Shown here one piece after another: positions 8,812 to 17,015 of a DNA stretch of 64,000 nucleotides. This stretch comes from Achromobacter sp. B7 (GTDB lineage: Bacteria; Pseudomonadota; Gammaproteobacteria; Burkholderiales; Burkholderiaceae_B), in contig NZ_CP032084.1 in the NCBI RefSeq assembly GCF_003600685.1, positions 1,550,001 to 1,614,000 on the forward strand. The letters run 5' to 3'. The position numbers and the translations under genes are program-made. The stretch's first letter is position 1, and each line of letters starts with the position of its first letter. A model generated the notes under the pieces. It saw only the letters and a list, made by a program, of their open reading frames with translations, had not been told where the DNA came from and did not search any database.

Positions 8812-8868
8812 GCAGGGCGGTTTTCAGGGGGCGCATGTATCGAGCGGGATGCAGCGGGGCGCATTCAT

Positions 8869-8973
8869 CGGCCTGCATCCACCCGGCCTGCATTCAGCCG
8901 GCCTGCATTCAGCCGGCCTGCATTCAGCCGGCCTGCATTCAGCCGGCCTGCATTCAGCCGGCCTGCATCCACT
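8869..8973. repeat. 15-bp tandem array, 7 copies, between orn and paaX
   Basis: The unit is CGGCCTGCATTCAGC. The five central copies (8884-8958) are identical; the first (8869-8883) and last (8959-8973) differ at two or three bases near the unit's end. It fills half of the 213-bp gap between the convergent stop codons of orn and paaX. A forward frame across it reads ACIQP repeats, but that frame runs on into antisense paaX and has no sign of being a gene. Confidence 0.95.
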
Positions 8974-9024
8974 CGGCCGCCTGCACCGGGCAGAGGGTCC
9001 TTGACCCGCCCGCCGCCACGCCTG

Positions 9025-9954
9025 TCAGGCCGGCCGACCACCGAAACGGGATTCCACCTCGGCCGTCAGCGGCGTATAGCGCGCATTATCTTGCCCGGCG
9101 CGCGCGTTCAGATGCGTCTCCGACGCGTCGAAAACCTTCCAGTAGATTCTTCCGCACAGCGCGCGGGCGGCGTGGCCCGGCCAGTTGTCGGGCAGCATTG
9201 GGCCGGGCAGCTGCGGGTCGTGTAGAACGATCCGGCGCCAATTGTGCAGCAGCATGACCCGCACGACGAACGCGTCGGCGGGCGGCGGCGCGTCATCCAG
9301 CAATTTTTCCAGCGGGCCAAAGTTGCGGGAGAACTGGCGGTACTGCTCGGCCACGTCGTCCAGGTTCCAGCATTGCGACGCCAGGCTGGCGATCGGCAGG
9401 CCGCCCGCGCCGGCCAGATCCCGGGCGGACAGCACCAGCGCCCGATCCGGGATGCCCAGCTTTTCAAGAATGTCGTGCGCGGCCCGCGCCTCGGTGTGCG
9501 GGTGGGCGAACAGGCCCGGCGCGATCATCCCGAACCCTTCCCAGACCAATTCCCGACGCAACTCGGCGCGCTCGGCCAGCCCGTTGCCCGTGCGCGGTAG
9601 CGCCACCAGGGTCCATTCCCCGTTCCAGTCCTGCGTTGCACCTTCGTAGATGCGCTGCGAGGCATGTGCGGTATGTCGCAGCCCCTGTTCCGAAATCAGG
9701 TACAGACTGCGCCGGCCATGTCGTTCCGATTGCAGCCAGTTTTGCGCCACCAGCCGGAAAACGCTGGTGCGCAGCAGGCGTTCATTGATACCAAGCGGGG
9801 CCAGCAATTCGATCAGGTCGCCCAGCCAGATGGCGCCGCCGTGAGGGGCCAGCGCGTCCCCCAGCAAGCTGACGCACAGCGATTTGGCGCGAGGCGGGTC
9901 GCTTTTCAACAAGCGGGACAGGAAACGGTCCAAAGGCGACGTAGGGTTTGCCAT
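9025..9954 (-). CDS. paaX: Phenylacetic acid degradation regulator PaaX
   Basis: A 309-residue repressor of the phenylacetate operon, released by phenylacetyl-CoA. The N-terminal winged helix covers about residues 35-90 (LLAPLGINERLLRTSVFRL), followed by the PaaX dimerisation/effector domains (RIYEGATQDWNGEWTLV). It is transcribed divergently from paaA; the shared 172-bp region holds the paaA promoter and an inverted repeat of PaaX-operator architecture. The length matches the family. Confidence 0.95.
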   Translation of the reverse strand: MANPTSPLDRFLSRLLKSDPPRAKSLCVSLLGDALAPHGGAIWLGDLIELLAPLGINERLLRTSVFRLVAQNWLQSERHGRRSLYLISEQGLRHTAHASQRIYEGATQDWNGEWTLVALPRTGNGLAERAELRRELVWEGFGMIAPGLFAHPHTEARAAHDILEKLGIPDRALVLSARDLAGAGGLPIASLASQCWNLDDVAEQYRQFSRNFGPLEKLLDDAPPPADAFVVRVMLLHNWRRIVLHDPQLPGPMLPDNWPGHAARALCGRIYWKVFDASETHLNARAGQDNARYTPLTAEVESRFGGRPA

Positions 9955-10011
9955 AAGGGGGGCCGCATGCGGCCGATATCAGGATCCGCAATATGATACA
10001 TAAATCCAATG

Positions 10012-10050
10012 TGATACAGCTTTGCGTTTGACAATGGTTTTTTTGTATTA
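10012..10050. promoter_or_regulatory. Candidate PaaX operator (long-spaced inverted repeat)
   Basis: TGATACA (10012-10018) and TGTATTA (10044-10050; one mismatch to the exact inverse) are separated by 25 bp and bracket the paaA promoter. A further direct copy of TGATACA lies at 9994-10000. The E. coli PaaX operator is likewise an inverted repeat with a long spacer, so the layout fits, but the half-site sequence is only inferred here. Confidence 0.5.
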
Positions 10051-10056
10051 AATAAT
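10028..10056 (+). promoter_or_regulatory. paaA operon promoter
   Basis: TTGACA (10028-10033) is a perfect -35, with a 17-bp spacer to AATAAT (10051-10056), which matches 5 of 6 consensus bases. It lies about 70 bp upstream of the paaA start. Confidence 0.75.
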
Positions 10057-10126
10057 CCGCCTATGACATGACGGCGCTGCGGAACGTTTGCCTTGCGATT
10101 TCGCAAACCGTCTCAAGGAGACAAAC

Positions 10127-11116
10127 ATGTACGCTCAACTCGTCGAAACCGGCGTCAAGCAGGTCAAAACCGCCGACCAGCTTGAAGGCCCCGAACAGAC
10201 GTTCCAGCGCCGCATAGACGATGGCGTGCGCATCGAGGCCAAGGACTGGATGCCCGATGCCTACCGCAAGACGCTGGTGCGCCAGATCTCTCAGCACGCG
10301 CACTCGGAAATCGTCGGCATGCTGCCCGAAGGCAACTGGATCACGCGGGCCCCGTCGCTCAAGCGCAAGGCGATCTTGCTGGCCAAGGTGCAGGACGAGG
10401 CCGGCCACGGGCTGTATCTGTACAGCGCCGCCGAGACGCTGGGCGTGTCGCGCGATGACCTGATCGACGACCTGCACGCGGGCCGCGCCAAGTACTCCAG
10501 CATCTTCAATTACCCGACCCTTAGCTGGGCGGACATCGGCATGATCGGTTGGCTGGTCGATGGCTCGGCCATCATCAACCAGATTCCGCTGTGCCGCTGT
10601 TCCTACGGCCCCTACGCGCGCGCCATGGTGCGCGTCTGTAAGGAAGAGTCCTTCCACCAGCGCCAGGGCTATGACCTGTTGATGCAGATGTGCCTGCATG
10701 GCACACCCGAGCAAAAGGCGATGGTGCAGGATTCGCTGAACCGCTGGTGGTGGCCGGCGCTGATGATGTTCGGCCCGTCGGACGCCGATTCGCCCAACAG
10801 CGCGCAATCGATGGCCTGGAAGATCAAGCTTTTCTCCAATGACGAGCTGCGCCAGAAGATGGTGGACCAGACCGTGCCGCAGGCCGAATACCTGGGCCTG
10901 ACCGTGCCGGACCCCGACCTGAAGTGGAACGCGGAACGCGGCCACTACGACTTCGGCGAGATCGACTGGAGCGAGTTCTACGCCGTGCTCAAAGGCAATG
11001 GGCCGTGCAACCGCGAACGCCTGGCCGCGCGCGTCAAGGCGCACGAAGACGGCGCCTGGGTGCGCGACGCACTGGTCGCTTACGCGGACAAGAAGGCGCA
11101 ACGCAAGGCCGCTTGA
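10127..11116 (+). CDS. paaA: 1,2-phenylacetyl-CoA epoxidase subunit PaaA
   Basis: A 329-residue catalytic diiron subunit of the multicomponent oxygenase PaaABCE, which epoxidises the ring of phenylacetyl-CoA. Family sequence includes [20 protein letters not shown] (EAGH diiron ligands) and [16 protein letters not shown] (EESFH, second ExxH). The ATG at 10127 has AAGGAG (10115-10120). The frame is open 39 bp upstream, but that extension lacks a ribosome site. It is first in the paa operon. Confidence 0.97.
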   Translation: MYAQLVETGVKQVKTADQLEGPEQTFQRRIDDGVRIEAKDWMPDAYRKTLVRQISQHAHSEIVGMLPEGNWITRAPSLKRKAILLAKVQDEAGHGLYLYSAAETLGVSRDDLIDDLHAGRAKYSSIFNYPTLSWADIGMIGWLVDGSAIINQIPLCRCSYGPYARAMVRVCKEESFHQRQGYDLLMQMCLHGTPEQKAMVQDSLNRWWWPALMMFGPSDADSPNSAQSMAWKIKLFSNDELRQKMVDQTVPQAEYLGLTVPDPDLKWNAERGHYDFGEIDWSEFYAVLKGNGPCNRERLAARVKAHEDGAWVRDALVAYADKKAQRKAA

Positions 11117-11140
11117 GGCGGTCTGCAACGCCTGCCCGCC

Positions 11141-11222
11141 TGCAACCCGCGCCTGCAACCCGCGTCCGCATCCCGCGCCGCAACCCTTGCTGCAACCCAT
11201 ACCGCAACCTTCACTGCATACC
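11141..11222. repeat. Degenerate 12/13-bp tandem array between paaA and paaB
   Basis: Units begin at 11141, 11154, 11167, 11179, 11191, 11203 and 11215, with consensus YGCAACCC followed by four or five variable bases (for example TGCAACCCGCGCC). It fills most of the 147-bp paaA-paaB gap. In paa operons these genes are usually nearly contiguous. Confidence 0.8.
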
Positions 11223-11263
11223 GGTGCGCGCCGCGCGCGCCCGGCATTTCAAGGATATCCATC

Positions 11264-11548
11264 ATGAGCAAAGACTGGCCTTTGTGGGAAGTGTTCATCC
11301 GCAGCCAGCACGGCCTGGCCCACAAGCACGTCGGCAGCCTGCATGCCCCGGACGCCGAAATGGCGATCAATCACGCGCGTGACGTCTACACGCGCCGCAA
11401 CGAAGGTCTGAGCATCTGGGTCGTGCGCGCCTCGGACATCTCGGCCAGCAGCCCCGGCGACAAGGAACCCTTGTTCGAGCCGGCCAACAGCAAGGTCTAC
11501 CGGCATCCCACGTTTTTCCCGATGCCCGAAGAAATCAAGCACATGTAA
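11264..11548 (+). CDS. paaB: 1,2-phenylacetyl-CoA epoxidase subunit PaaB
   Basis: A 94-residue small subunit of the phenylacetyl-CoA epoxidase; it has no known catalytic site and is thought to bridge PaaAC units. Typical sequence is WPLWEVFIRSQHGLAHKHVG and NHARDVYTRRNEGLSIWVV. Shine-Dalgarno AAGGA lies at 11251-11255. It is separated from paaA by a tandem-repeat array and followed 14 bp later by paaC. Confidence 0.97.
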   Translation: MSKDWPLWEVFIRSQHGLAHKHVGSLHAPDAEMAINHARDVYTRRNEGLSIWVVRASDISASSPGDKEPLFEPANSKVYRHPTFFPMPEEIKHM

Positions 11549-11562
11549 GGCGGCAGGCAGAC

Positions 11563-12327
11563 ATGGACAAGACTTTGTTTGAATACCTGCTGCGCCTGGG
11601 CGATTCGTCGCTCATCCTGTCGCAGCGGCTGGGCGCGTGGACCGGGCACGGCCCCATCCTGGAAGAGGACCTGGCGCTGACCAATACCGCGCTGGACCTG
11701 CTGGGCCAGGCGCGCATGTGGCTGACGCTGGCGGGTGAAGTCGAAGGCGCGGGCCGCGATGAAGACGCGCTGGCCTATCACCGCGACGCTCACCAGTTCC
11801 ATAACGTGTTGCTGGTCGAACGCGCCAATGGCAACTATGCCGACACCATGGCGCGCCAGTTCCTGTTCGACGTCTGGCACTACTTCCTGCTGCAACGCCT
11901 GGAACAATCCTCCGACGAACGCGTGGCCGCCATCGCCGCCAAGTCCATCAAGGAAGTCACTTACCACGTGCGCCGCTCGTCGGACCTGGTCGTGCGTCTG
12001 GGCGACGGCACCGACGAAAGCCACGCCAAGATGCAGGCGGCCATCGACGACGCCTGGCGCTTTACCGGCGAACTGTTCGCCGACGACGCCGTGGACCAGG
12101 ACGTGGCCGCGCGCGGCATCGGCTGTGAACTGGCCGCGCTGCGCGAACCGTGGCTGGCGCACGTGCGCGAAGTGCTGGAAGAAGCCACGCTGACCGTTCC
12201 CGATGAAACCGCGGCCAACCATCTGGCCTACCGGGGCGGTCGCCAGGGCAAGCACACCGAAGAGCTGGGCTACGTGCTGGCCGAAATGCAGTACCTGCCG
12301 CGCGCCTACCCGGGAGCCACCTGGTGA
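11563..12327 (+). CDS. paaC: 1,2-phenylacetyl-CoA epoxidase subunit PaaC
   Basis: A 254-residue structural subunit of the epoxidase, homologous to PaaA but without a complete diiron site. Conserved parts are RLGDSSLILSQRLGAWTGHG, LALTNTALDLLGQAR and QFHNVLLVERANGNYADTMA. Its TGA overlaps the GTG start of paaD (GTGA), which indicates translational coupling. Confidence 0.97.
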   Translation: MDKTLFEYLLRLGDSSLILSQRLGAWTGHGPILEEDLALTNTALDLLGQARMWLTLAGEVEGAGRDEDALAYHRDAHQFHNVLLVERANGNYADTMARQFLFDVWHYFLLQRLEQSSDERVAAIAAKSIKEVTYHVRRSSDLVVRLGDGTDESHAKMQAAIDDAWRFTGELFADDAVDQDVAARGIGCELAALREPWLAHVREVLEEATLTVPDETAANHLAYRGGRQGKHTEELGYVLAEMQYLPRAYPGATW

Positions 12328-12830
12328 ACGCGCTGGCGCCCGTTTCCGCCGACCAGGTCTACGCCTGGCTGCACGAGGTCCCCGACCCGGAGATTCCCGT
12401 GCTGTCCGTGGTGGACCTGGGCGTGGTGCGTGAGGTGAACTGGGAAGGCGACACCTGTGTCGTCGTCATCACCCCCACGTATTCCGGCTGCCCGGCCATG
12501 CGCGAAATCACGCAGGACATCCAACAGACGCTGGCCCGCCATGGCGTGGCCGACGTCCGTGTCGACACCCGCCTGGCGCCCGCCTGGACGACCGACTGGA
12601 TGAGCGAAAAGGGCCGCGAAGCGCTCAAGGGTTACGGCATCGCCGCGCCCGCCGAGCGCGCCATCGACATTTCGGGCATCAGCCGCCGCGCTGTCGCGCC
12701 CGCTATCGCGTGCCCGCGCTGCGGCTCGCGCGATACGCGGATGGTCAGCAACTTCGGGTCCACGTCGTGCAAGGCGCTGTATCGCTGCGTGTCTTGCCGT
12801 GAACCCTTCGATTATTTCAAGACTCACTGA
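12324..12830 (+). CDS. paaD: Phenylacetate degradation protein PaaD (iron-sulfur assembly factor)
   Basis: A 168-residue protein with a MIP18/DUF59 domain at the N terminus (VPDPEIPVLSVVDLGVVREV) and a C-terminal zinc-ribbon-like region with CPRCGS and CVSCRE. It is needed for a functional epoxidase, probably by maturing iron-sulfur or diiron centres. It starts with GTG at 12324, overlapping paaC by 4 bp. It sits in the usual place between paaC and paaE. Confidence 0.95.
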   Translation: MNALAPVSADQVYAWLHEVPDPEIPVLSVVDLGVVREVNWEGDTCVVVITPTYSGCPAMREITQDIQQTLARHGVADVRVDTRLAPAWTTDWMSEKGREALKGYGIAAPAERAIDISGISRRAVAPAIACPRCGSRDTRMVSNFGSTSCKALYRCVSCREPFDYFKTH

Positions 12831-12843
12831 GAGCGGTTTCAAG

Positions 12844-13929
12844 ATGAGCAACCAATTTCATTCCTTGAAGGTGGCCTCGGTGGCGCGCAACACGCGTGAT
12901 GCCGTGGTCGTGACCTTTGACCTGCCCGACACGCTGACCGACGAGTTCGCCTTCCTGCCGGGGCAGTACCTGACCCTGCGCACGCAGCTGAACGGCGAAG
13001 AGCTGCGCCGCTCGTACTCGATCTGTTCCGCGCCGCACGACAAGCTGCTGCGCGTGGCCATCAAGAAGGTCGACGAAGGCGCGTTCTCCAGCTGGGCCAA
13101 CCATGAACTGCAACCCGGCCAGACGCTGGAAGTGATGGCGCCCGCCGGCAATTTCACGGTGGATTTCTCGCCCGAGAACCAGCGCCATTACGTGGCCTTC
13201 GCGGTGGGCAGCGGCATCACGCCGGTGTTCTCGCTGGTGAAAACCGCGCTGTCGATCGAGCCGCGCAGCAAGTTCACGCTGTTCTTTGGCAACCGTGCGT
13301 CGTCGGCCGTGCTGTTCCGCGAAGAAATCGAAGACCTGAAAAACCTGTACATGGAGCGCTTCTCGCTGGTCTACGTCATGAGCCGCGAGACGCAAGACAT
13401 TGAACTGTTCAACGGCCGCCTGGACGGCGATAAGGTCGACCAGCTGATGTCGGCCTGGATGAGCCCCGAAGACATCGATTACGCTTTTGTCTGTGGTCCG
13501 CAAACCATGACAGAAAGCGTGGTCGAGCGGCTGCAAGCGCGCGGCATTCCCAAGGCGAACATCAAATTTGAACTGTTCGGCGCGCCCAAGGGGCCGCGCG
13601 CACTGCGTACCGGCCACGACGCCCCGCAGGCGCCCGGCAAGGGCCAGTGCGAGGTGACCGTGGTGCAAGACGGCCACAGCCGCATGTTCGTGATTGATAA
13701 GAATAAAGACAGCGTGCTGGACTCGGCGCTGGCGCAGGGAATCGAGCTGCCCTATTCGTGCAAGGGCGGCGTGTGTTCCACCTGCCGCTGCAAGGTCATC
13801 GAAGGCGAAGTGGACATGGATGCCAACTTCGCCCTGGAAGACTACGAAGTGGCGCGCGGTTTCGTACTGAGCTGCCAGAGCTTTCCGGTCAGCGACCGCC
13901 TGGTCATCGACTTCGACCAGGAAACCTGA
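12844..13929 (+). CDS. paaE: 1,2-phenylacetyl-CoA epoxidase reductase PaaE
   Basis: A 361-residue ferredoxin reductase feeding electrons from NADPH to PaaA. The N-terminal FAD-binding barrel includes LRRSYSICSAPHD (RSYS flavin motif). The NAD(P) domain includes GSGITPVFSLVKTAL. The C-terminal plant-type 2Fe-2S domain has CKGGVCSTCRC and a final cysteine in VLSCQSF. The ATG at 12844 is 13 bp after paaD; the frame is open further upstream inside paaD, but that start is unlikely. Confidence 0.96.
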   Translation: MSNQFHSLKVASVARNTRDAVVVTFDLPDTLTDEFAFLPGQYLTLRTQLNGEELRRSYSICSAPHDKLLRVAIKKVDEGAFSSWANHELQPGQTLEVMAPAGNFTVDFSPENQRHYVAFAVGSGITPVFSLVKTALSIEPRSKFTLFFGNRASSAVLFREEIEDLKNLYMERFSLVYVMSRETQDIELFNGRLDGDKVDQLMSAWMSPEDIDYAFVCGPQTMTESVVERLQARGIPKANIKFELFGAPKGPRALRTGHDAPQAPGKGQCEVTVVQDGHSRMFVIDKNKDSVLDSALAQGIELPYSCKGGVCSTCRCKVIEGEVDMDANFALEDYEVARGFVLSCQSFPVSDRLVIDFDQET

Positions 13930-13976
13930 CGCGGCCCGTGCCGGTCAGACACCCCTAATTCATTGGAGAGACAAGC

Positions 13977-15641
13977 GTGTCCCAAAAATTCTTCGAGCGT
14001 CACCAGCCCGTGCTGGAACAATCCCTGGCGGCTGCCGCGCTGCGTGGCTACTGGAGCCCGTTTGCCGAATCGCCCAGCCCGCGCAACTATGGCGAAACCG
14101 CCAACGACGACGGCCGCGCCGCCTTCGAAGCCCTTAAGGGCAAACCGTTTCCCCTGAACCTGCACGACGCCGACGGCACGGTGGGCGGCGAGAAGTCGCC
14201 CTACGGTTTCGACCTAGGCATTACGTACCCGCATGTGCCGGTCGACAAGCTGATCGGCGCGTCCAAGCGCGCGCTGGAAGATTGGCGCCGTGCCGGTCCG
14301 CAAGCCTGGGTGGGCGTGTCGCTGGAAATCCTGGCGCGCTTGAACAAGCTGAGTTTTGAAATTGCCTACGCCGTGCAGCACACCACCGGCCAGGGCTTCA
14401 TGATGGCCTTCCAGGCCGGCGGCCCGCACGCGCAAGACCGCGGCTTTGAAGCCGTGACGTACGCCTGGCAGGAAATGTCGCGTATCCCGGGCGTGGCGAT
14501 GTGGGAAAAGCCGCAAGGCAAAAATGACCCCATCCGCATGGAAAAGCAGTTCACCGTGGTGCCGCGTGGCGTGGCGCTGGTGATCGGCTGCTCGACCTTC
14601 CCAACGTGGAACGGCTACCCCGGCATGTTCGCCAGCCTGGCCACGGGCAACACCGTTATCGTCAAGCCGCACCCGGGCGCGATTCTGCCGCTGGCCATCA
14701 CCGTGAAGGTCGCGCGCGAAGTGCTGCAAGAAGCCGGCTTTGATCCCGATGTGGTGTTGTTGGCCGCGCACGAAGCCGGCGACGACACGGCGCAGAAGCT
14801 GGCGCTGGACCCGGCCGTCAAGATCGTGGACTTTACCGGCAGCACCGCCAACGGCAACTGGCTGGAAGACAACGCCCGCCAGGCGCTGGTCTACACCGAG
14901 AAGGCCGGCGTCAACCAGGTCATCATCGATTCCACCGACGACCTGAAGGGCGTGGCGCGCAACCTGGCGTTCTCGCTGGCGTTGTACTCGGGCCAGATGT
15001 GCACGGCGCCGCAAAACATCTACGTGCCGCGCGACGGCATCAACACGCCGGAAGGCCGCGTCAGTTTTGACGACGTCGCGGCTGCCCTGGGCGTGGCGCT
15101 GGAGAAGCTGGGCGCCGACGCCGCCCGCGCCGTGGAATTGACGGGCGCCATCCAGAATGACGGCATCGTCGAACGCATCGAGAAGGCCCGCGCGCTGGGC
15201 CTGCCGGTGGTGGCGGACAGCAAGGCGCTGACGCACCCGCAGTTTGAAAACGCCCGCGTGCGCACGCCGCTGCTGCTGCGTACGGAAGCCGGCAACGCCG
15301 CCATCAGCCAGGAATGGTTTGGCCCGATCGCCTTCGTGGTGGCTACGGATTCCACCGCCCACAGCGTTCAGCTGGCGCGTGACAGCGTCATTCAGCACGG
15401 TGCGCTGTCGCTGTCCGCCTACACCACCGACCCGCAAGTGGCCGACCAGGTGCAGGACGCGGCCGAAGTGTCCGGCGTGTCGCTGTCGCTGAACCTGACG
15501 GGCGCGGTGTTCGTCAACCAGACCGCGGCCTTCAGCGACTTCCACGGCACCGGCGCCAACCCGGCGGCCAACGCCGCGCTGTCCGACACCGCCTTCGTGT
15601 CCAACCGCTTCCGCGTGGTGCAAACCCGCCGTCACGTCTAA
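13977..15641 (+). CDS. paaN: Phenylacetic acid degradation aldehyde dehydrogenase PaaN
   Basis: A 554-residue aldehyde dehydrogenase-like protein that oxidises the ring-opened semialdehyde CoA intermediate. This is the PaaN type without the MaoC hydratase domain found in E. coli PaaZ, so oxepin-CoA hydrolysis must be done by another protein not in this window. Motifs include CSTFPTWNGYPGMFASLATG, VDFTGSTANGNW and the presumed catalytic cysteine in SLALYSGQMCTAPQN. It starts with GTG at 13977 after GGAGAG (13965-13970). Confidence 0.93.
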   Translation: MSQKFFERHQPVLEQSLAAAALRGYWSPFAESPSPRNYGETANDDGRAAFEALKGKPFPLNLHDADGTVGGEKSPYGFDLGITYPHVPVDKLIGASKRALEDWRRAGPQAWVGVSLEILARLNKLSFEIAYAVQHTTGQGFMMAFQAGGPHAQDRGFEAVTYAWQEMSRIPGVAMWEKPQGKNDPIRMEKQFTVVPRGVALVIGCSTFPTWNGYPGMFASLATGNTVIVKPHPGAILPLAITVKVAREVLQEAGFDPDVVLLAAHEAGDDTAQKLALDPAVKIVDFTGSTANGNWLEDNARQALVYTEKAGVNQVIIDSTDDLKGVARNLAFSLALYSGQMCTAPQNIYVPRDGINTPEGRVSFDDVAAALGVALEKLGADAARAVELTGAIQNDGIVERIEKARALGLPVVADSKALTHPQFENARVRTPLLLRTEAGNAAISQEWFGPIAFVVATDSTAHSVQLARDSVIQHGALSLSAYTTDPQVADQVQDAAEVSGVSLSLNLTGAVFVNQTAAFSDFHGTGANPAANAALSDTAFVSNRFRVVQTRRHV

Positions 15642-15655
15642 GCAGGGCGACGCTT

Positions 15656-16444
15656 ATGAGCTATCAGGATATTCAATTTGATTTGTCGGGCGGCATCGCC
15701 CGACTGACGCTGAACCGCCCGGACAAGCTGAACAGCTTCACCGCGAACATGCACGCCGAAGTGGCCGACGCGTTGACGCGCGTGGAAACCGAAGGCGCGC
15801 GCGTGTTGGTGCTGACCGGTGCAGGGCGGGGCTTTTGCGCAGGGCAAGACTTAAGCGAGCGCAAGCCCGCCGAAGACGGTACGCCGCCCGATCTGGGCGA
15901 AACCGTCGACAAGTTCTACGCGCCGCTGGTGCGCCGCTTGAACGCCTTGCCGATGCCGGTTGTGGTCGGCGTGAACGGCGTGGCGGCGGGGGCGGGCGCC
16001 AACCTGGCGTTCGCGGGCGACATCGTTATCGCCAAGGCGTCGGCCAATTTCATTCAGTCGTTCTGCCGCCTGGGCTTGATCCCCGACACCGGCGGCACGT
16101 TCGCGCTGCCGCGACTGGTGGGCCGCGCGCGCGCCATGGGCCTGGCGATGCTGGGCGACAAGCTCAGCGCCAAGCAGGCCGAGGAATGGGGCCTGATCTG
16201 GCAGTGCGTGGCGGACGAAGAATTCGACGCCACCCTGGAACGCTTGGCGCAGCACTTTTCCACGGCACCCACCAAGGGTCTGGCATACACCAAGCGGGCC
16301 ATGCAGGCCAGCCTAGGCAATGATCTGTCGACGCAGCTGGATCTGGAACGCGACATGATGCGCGAACTGGGCCGTAGCGCCGACTACGCCGAAGGCGTGG
16401 CCGCGTTCCTGGGCAAGCGCGAACCGCAATTCAAGGGGCAATGA
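15656..16444 (+). CDS. paaG: 2-(1,2-epoxy-1,2-dihydrophenyl)acetyl-CoA isomerase PaaG
   Basis: A 262-residue crotonase-fold isomerase turning the ring epoxide into oxepin-CoA; it also isomerises later dehydroadipyl-CoA intermediates. Crotonase features are GAGRGFCAGQDLSER and the oxyanion-hole region GVAAGAGANLAFAGDIV, with the catalytic aspartate in GLIPDTGGTF. It overlaps paaI by 4 bp (ATGA), which indicates coupling. Confidence 0.95.
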   Translation: MSYQDIQFDLSGGIARLTLNRPDKLNSFTANMHAEVADALTRVETEGARVLVLTGAGRGFCAGQDLSERKPAEDGTPPDLGETVDKFYAPLVRRLNALPMPVVVGVNGVAAGAGANLAFAGDIVIAKASANFIQSFCRLGLIPDTGGTFALPRLVGRARAMGLAMLGDKLSAKQAEEWGLIWQCVADEEFDATLERLAQHFSTAPTKGLAYTKRAMQASLGNDLSTQLDLERDMMRELGRSADYAEGVAAFLGKREPQFKGQ

Positions 16445-16914
16445 TGACCGTGCACGTTCCCCCCATTGAAGCGCCCAGCGATCCGCAGGAATTGGCGCAG
16501 GCCGTTGGCACCGTGATGTACGCGGGCGACGCAGCCTCGCAAGGCCTGGACATGAAGGTCGAGGAAATGGCGCCCGGCTATGCGCGGCTGACGATGCGCG
16601 TGCGCGGCGACATGCTGAACGGCCACAAGACCTGCCACGGCGGCTTTATCTTTGCGCTGGCCGACAGCGCGTTCGCGTTCTCGTGCAATTCCCGCAATGT
16701 CAGCACCGTGGCGTCGGGCTGCACCATTGATTACCTGGCGCCGGGTTTCGAAGGCGACTTGCTGACGGCAGTGGCGCAAGAGCGCTCGCTGGCCGGCCGC
16801 ACGGGCGTGTACGACGTTACCGTTACCAACCAGGACGGCCGCAATGTCGCCCTGTTTCGCGGGCGGTCCTATCGCATCAAGGGCCAGATCGTGGGGGTTC
16901 CCGCCGAAGGCTGA
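16441..16914 (+). CDS. paaI: Hydroxyphenylacetyl-CoA thioesterase PaaI
   Basis: A 157-residue hotdog-fold thioesterase thought to release CoA from dead-end ring-hydroxylated intermediates. The family motif is NGHKTCHGGFIFALADSAFA, with the catalytic aspartate in that helix. Two in-frame ATGs (16441 and 16444) give MM-T; the first overlaps the paaG stop. Confidence 0.95.
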   Translation: MMTVHVPPIEAPSDPQELAQAVGTVMYAGDAASQGLDMKVEEMAPGYARLTMRVRGDMLNGHKTCHGGFIFALADSAFAFSCNSRNVSTVASGCTIDYLAPGFEGDLLTAVAQERSLAGRTGVYDVTVTNQDGRNVALFRGRSYRIKGQIVGVPAEG

Positions 16915-17015
16915 GGATGACGGTCCAACGCCACTAGAACATTCGTCATCCAACAAAGATAGAACCCGCGCGCCGAGCGGACCGGCGTAAAGAGAAATTC
17001 AGGAGAGAGATAACC

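Noticed and set aside
8869-8973. CRISPR-like repeat array
   Set aside because: Units are 15 bp and directly abutting, with no spacers and no cas genes.
8835-9257. A 140-codon forward frame with ACIQP pentapeptide repeats
   Set aside because: It is produced by the 15-bp tandem array and then runs antisense through paaX. There is no ribosome site and no family resemblance.
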